64,000 nucleotides of DNA from Solanum dulcamara (lineage: Eukaryota; Streptophyta; Magnoliopsida; Solanales; Solanaceae). The stretch covers positions 46,172,935 to 46,236,934 of the forward strand of contig NC_077247.1 of assembly GCF_947179165.1 (NCBI RefSeq), in the 5' to 3' direction. The notes under the pieces were generated by a model. That model was not told the DNA's origin, made no database searches, and saw only the letters and a list, made by a program, of their open reading frames with translations. This document shows positions 59,450 to 64,000 of this stretch, piece by piece. The stretch's first letter is position 1. Every line of letters begins with the position of its first letter. The position numbers were made by a program, and so were the translations under genes.

Positions 59450-61787
59450 ATTATCTGAATTATCAATGTTTATGTACACACTTAAGTCCGACACGTTCTA
59501 ACCGTATTTAAAAAATAAAAATAAAATAAAAGAACCCCACGGCACGCATGGTTGCTTTGATTTTTCAATTAATTGTAGTTTCATGTAAACATCACTGTCT
59601 TTCTTTATCATAGTTCATCAGTCATCACACACAATTCAGTGGACTCTTTTAACTTATTTTCCAGTTTGTTCTCTAGTTTGGTTTATGGACCATTCTATTC
59701 CCTCATTTGATGACTTTAATTTTACCCCTTACCTATTTCTAGATCCAAACATGTCTCAATCTTCTTTACATGGACAGCACATGAAACTCTTTTTTATTTT
59801 CAAAAGCATGCAAATATATATATATATATTGTAAGATCTTACCAACCCCGGCCCTAGGAGATCTTTTCTAGTATTGTTATTTCTGTAGTTTATCTAAGGT
59901 TAATAGACAGAAAACTTAGCTAAACTCAAATAACCTTATGTAATAAGGAAACAGAAAACTTAGCTAAATTGTGTGCTGGCATATTCCAAAATCTAAAAAT
60001 ATGTAAATTTTCAAAGAAACTCATAAGCTTTCAATATCTTTACAAAAGTAAGTCTCTATCTCCGATGAAATTACATTTTTTTTCAGTATTATATCCATCA
60101 TATAGTTTTTGCATCAGTGAAATTTGCGCCATTTATTTTCCATAGCATTTTCCAGCGTTTCACGAATTGCTAGTGCTTGGGCGATGCTTATTTTAGGTTG
60201 GGAAACCAATATATATTATATAAGATAAGGAGCAAATGATGTTTCTGCCTTTTTCTTTACATTGGCATCGATGATATTACATCTAAGAAAAGTGGGAAAA
60301 GTAAAAAGGTTAAAGCACCAAACCTTTGAAAGTGAGACAATTGAAAATGGAGCTTCCATACATGTTGATTTAGCTTTTTAAATACTTTTCCCTCATTATT
60401 TTGATCCCTAAAATAAACAGACCCCCCAAATCTTCGTTGGAACATACAATAACCAATGGATAAATATTTTACTCCACTTCTTCCATCACTCAATCATTCT
60501 TTCAATTCAATATTTCTTTTTGTTATTCGTTAAACATATCACTCCTACTATGGTTTTTTATACCAATCCTTTCCCTTGACTGAAGCAGTCTAAGGAGACA
60601 CCAAAATGAGAAATAAAAATTGGAAGAGAACGCAACCTTTATGTGGCATTTCATGTGATATATATTTGACATTTTAAACAAGTACAAGAGATAATAAGTT
60701 ACCTGTAAAATTTTAGCGTATAATATGAAAATTTTAGAAAACAAAAAGAAAATTTACGTATTATCTCTTTTATGAACAATTTTTTGATGATATGACAGGA
60801 AGTACGCACATCTATTAAAGAAAGAAAAAGGAAATCATATAATAGTCACTAATTGACAAAAGGAAGAATATCTCTCCTGCTAATATCATGTCTGCCATTG
60901 AGAACAAGTCAAAATTACGCGCTACTAGTTGATAAGAGTGGAATTTTTGCCTACAAATTTGACTATTAATATTTCCAATCCATGATTTATTTGTTTTTTG
61001 AAGGTTAAAGGCAACCCCATGTGGCCTTGGTGGCATCCAAATGCTTCAAAGCTTAATTATAATGAAAATAATAAGATAGTAAAAAGTCCTCATGGGATAC
61101 CTTCATTGGTTCAATATTTGACCCAATCACTTTAGAAAAAGATTGTACTAAACCCCACCCTTTTTTCCTCTCTACAAAAAATTAAAGACTGCTCCTATAA
61201 AAAAAAAAGAAAAAGGAATAAGGCAATAAATAGAAAAGGAAAAAAGAACAAACAAACAAGAAAAGTTTAAATTAAAGAGAAAAAATAAAGAAGGGAAAAG
61301 AAAAGAAAACTAAAGGAGTTGATGATTCTAATGCCCCTTAGAAGAGACAAGCAATTAGTGGGATTCTCTGCCTTCTCTGCTCCACTAGAAAATAAAACAG
61401 CCCCCCATCCCCAAATAAATAAATAAAATCTGAAGGAAAAAAATAATTTACCCACAAATTATTGTTCAAAACTCTACTTTTTTTTCTAATTAAATAGTAC
61501 TATACAAAATTACAAAAATAAAAAAGGTAAAGAAAAAAAAGAGGGGAATAAAATGAGACAAGCAAGCAAACATGTTCCTCTCAAGTTAAAGCACGTGATC
61601 TGCACGTGACTGCATGCCATTGATGAAGTGGATTGGTGGCTTGTACTGTTGACTTTCTACTGGTCAATCAAACACATGGGAGTACAATAATGCAATGACG
61701 CCAGTCCGTCTTTCTCGTCGTGCAAACCACGCGCTGGAGTGAGAGTGGTTTGCCTAAAGATTATAAATTTTGCATTTATCGACTGAG
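59450..61787. other. Intergenic, no gene seen
   Basis: 2.3 kb of AT-rich DNA. There is a (TA)n run at about 59815-59830 and several A-rich runs (61190-61550). Two G-box cores (CACGTG) occur near 61592 and 61604, close to the 3' end of the pseudokinase gene. No open frame with protein features was found. Confidence 0.6.
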
Positions 61788-64000
61788 TCAACTCGGATGA
61801 GTTCCGAGTTGGTGGGGCTGTATGTCTTTTAGCAAACCCAAAACTTGTTGCATTCTAGGCCGTTTATTTGGGCTCTCCGCTGTACACAAGTACCCAACTC
61901 GGAGGCACTCCACCATCTCACTCACTGAGTCACCACCGAGTCTTAGCCTCGAGTCAAGCGCATCGACTCCGTGTCCATCCTTCACTAGCCTCCTCACCCA
62001 TTTTATCGTCTCATCCGAGCCTATTTTCCCTGTTAATAGCTCCACCAATACAACTCCAAAATCGTACACATCCATCTCAGTAGATCCATCGGCTCGGGTT
62101 TGGCTCAGTCCAAAATCGGCTATCCGAGGCTCAAAGTCATCAGCTAGTAAGACATTAGATAACACCAAATGCCCGTGAACCACCGGCTTTGACTGCGCGT
62201 GGTGAAGGTAGGCTATTCCACGCGCTACTCCCACCGCAATGCGGTGGCGCGTGTGCCATTCCATTTTACCGGGTGAAGTTATTTGGGACCCATTTTGTAT
62301 CTCCCACGTGTCGGTAGTCCAATCTTCCACGTTGGTGGCAGCAGTTGGAAGCTCGTGTAGCCATCGGTGGAGGTCACCATTGGCCATGAATTCGCATAAG
62401 ACTAGCTTCTCTTTCCCTGAGTCAAAGGGAAGTATTAAATAAGCTTTTAAATATGACTTTGATTGAAAGGAAAAATAAATTGGATTCTGTTCTTATCAAA
62501 TGGAGCAACTTTTCTAGCTAGAAGAGTCCTCAAAATTATTGATACTACAATGATCAATCAATGCATGTCATGAAATAATTTTCCAACTTTAAGCATTTTC
62601 AATTGAAAATGACATTATTCTGAAGTCTGAACCATTAATGCTTTTAAAATATCCTCTATCTTTTTAATTCAAGAAGGCCTCCATAAAATAATACTTTATG
62701 AATAACATTTGTGCAAACATTCTTCCAAAAATCATGAATCAAGGTTGAATAATTGAGCTCCCAATCAGGTAATTAAGATTATGAAAGTTTGACTTTATCG
62801 TGCAAAATGGACACAATTTTCCAAGAGCATTATATAAGTGGCGTTTTGATACCTAGGATAAAGATAAAAATTTCAATATAAAATTTGAGATTAATTTTAT
62901 TTTACTCCCTCCATTTTGAATTTTTAAGAATTTTTTTATTGTTTAAAATAATTAAATTATTCAAAATTCACGATAAATATTTAAATTTTTTTTATATTTG
63001 TCTTTTCATTTATTAAAATTTTATATTTTCTAGAAGATAAATCACACTACTTGTAAAGTTATGATTACAAATTATGTCCTTCAATATTTTTTTTAATATG
63101 TATACATTGATTAAAAATTTATTTAATATAGAAGGGAGGGAGTATTAAATTAAGGTATTAATTTTATTTTCACATAAAAAACGTAAGAAATTAATCTCAC
63201 ATATATTATTTTAATTCATGAAATATTATTATTTATCTCTGTATCAACCAATCCCATGCAGTTGAGTATTTTTCAAATCCCAATCTGGCATAAGATTTGA
63301 AAGTTTGACTTTATTAGGTAAAAAATGGACACAATTTACAAAGAGCATTAAAAGCCCATATAAATTGAATGATGTAGTGGTAGTACTATCATCCAAATAA
63401 CTCACGCATTCCTATTTACTGCTCCGATCTTGTTGTATGTAATCATAACTACTGCTTACGTTTCTATGGTTGCAAAGATTTCTGTCTCATTTATTAGTGC
63501 CTGTCCTATTTCTCATCCCATCAAACCACGTGAACGCATTCAATATGCTCACCTCTAGATATTTTCACACAAATTATACCATCGGCACTCGCATCCTGAA
63601 TTTACTATCAAAATTAAACTGTTTCATTCTAAAAATTTAATCTGTGTCACATAAATTGAGTTAAAAAGAAGATTTGTACCTGCAATGCAGAAACCAGAAA
63701 TAGGCAATAGATTAGGGTGTTTAAGCCTGGAGAGTGCTTCAAACAAGGCAATAGCATCATGATGGCCTAGTTCCCTAGCATGTTCCAAGACCTTGATTGC
63801 CACGTGGAGGTCACCTGGAAGTACGGCTCTATAAACGGGCCCACACCTTCCTTCAGCTAACAATGACTCTTTCCCAAAGTGAGATGTGGCTGCTATGAGG
63901 TCTTTGAAAGTTAGGTTCATCAATGGCTTCTCAAACATCACTACTGCTGCTGAACTTGGTTCTTTTATGTCAGCAACCCATGAATTCCCTGACTCAGTCT
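61788..64000 (-). CDS. LRR receptor-like pseudokinase, 3' part (At5g58150-type)
   Basis: Two exons in the window: 64000-63680 (continuing beyond the right edge) and 62416-61788, joined in phase 1 across a 1263-bp intron. The visible part is the cytoplasmic kinase-like domain: a juxtamembrane stretch ([19 protein letters not shown]), [19 protein letters not shown], an imperfect glycine loop [11 protein letters not shown] and the VAIK lysine. The catalytic loop reads [13 protein letters not shown] where active kinases have HRDLK, so the catalytic Asp and Lys are replaced by His and Val. DFG is retained, but the activation segment is very short ([21 protein letters not shown]). It is therefore probably catalytically dead, as its Arabidopsis relative is named. 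The LRR ectodomain and membrane helix lie outside the window. It is unrelated to the LRR-XII cluster at the left. Confidence 0.9.
62905..63142. mobile_element. Stowaway-like MITE in the pseudokinase intron
   Basis: The left end CTCCCTCCATTTTGAATTTT and the right end in reverse CTCCCTCCCTTC share the Stowaway terminus. TA flanks both sides (62903-62904 and 63143-63144). It is 238 bp, AT-rich and non-coding, inside the intron 62417-63679. Confidence 0.75.

Noticed and set aside
61585..61612. Two closely spaced CACGTG G-box cores
   Set aside because: They lie downstream of the 3' end of the only nearby gene and no gene starts to their left; likely chance.
1..64000. CRISPR arrays, rRNA, functional tRNA genes or bacterial-type operons
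   Set aside because: None seen. The only tRNA-like parts are box A/B remnants within SINEs, and the genes are typical plant nuclear genes.

Overview
This is plant nuclear DNA: AT-rich, with intron-bearing genes (all inferred introns GT-AG) and many plant transposable elements. The mix of tRNA-derived SINEs (Au-type and two others I recognise from Solanaceae), Stowaway/Tourist/hAT MITEs and short-LTR Copia elements, together with LRR-XII receptor kinases, points to a Solanum-like genome (tomato/potato group). That assignment is inference; no species marker was tested.

Layout. 1-17.3 kb is a tandem array of three same-strand LRR-XII (EFR/FLS2/Xa21-type) non-RD receptor kinases: a 5'-truncated copy at the window edge, a 1212-aa copy and a 1190-aa copy. 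A Ycf20-like plastid protein gene (minus strand) sits between the first two, and a small relic of a further LRR gene lies at about 7.2 kb. 18.9-22.3 kb is a nine-exon O-fucosyltransferase-family (GT106-type) gene. 23.1-27.2 kb, minus strand, is a fourteen-exon nucleobase-ascorbate transporter. 27.8-35.2 kb is repeat-derived: an hAT MITE with perfect 8-bp target duplication, a decayed Copia element and two SINEs. 38.1-47.8 kb, minus strand, is an eight-exon SAP30-binding-protein (HCNGP-type) gene whose introns hold SINEs and a foldback element with a second hAT MITE nested inside. 48-59.5 kb is repeat-rich: a 1-kb terminal-inverted-repeat element, a LINE/RNase H remnant and two degenerate Copia elements, one per strand. 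61.8-64.0 kb, minus strand, is the 3' part of an LRR receptor-like pseudokinase (At5g58150-type) running off the right edge.

Functional picture. The gene content is that of an ordinary plant euchromatic segment: immune-type receptor kinases expanded by tandem duplication, next to single housekeeping genes (plastid protein, Golgi glycosyltransferase, membrane transporter, nuclear regulator). There is no operon-like co-organisation. I found no clearly new system. The observations I think most worth checking are the phase-1 LRR exons, which could be skipped in frame in the receptor kinases; the 51-52-bp direct repeats flanking the minus-strand Copia element, far longer than the usual 5 bp; the foldback-plus-hAT nest inside the SAP30BP intron; and the relic LRR exon.
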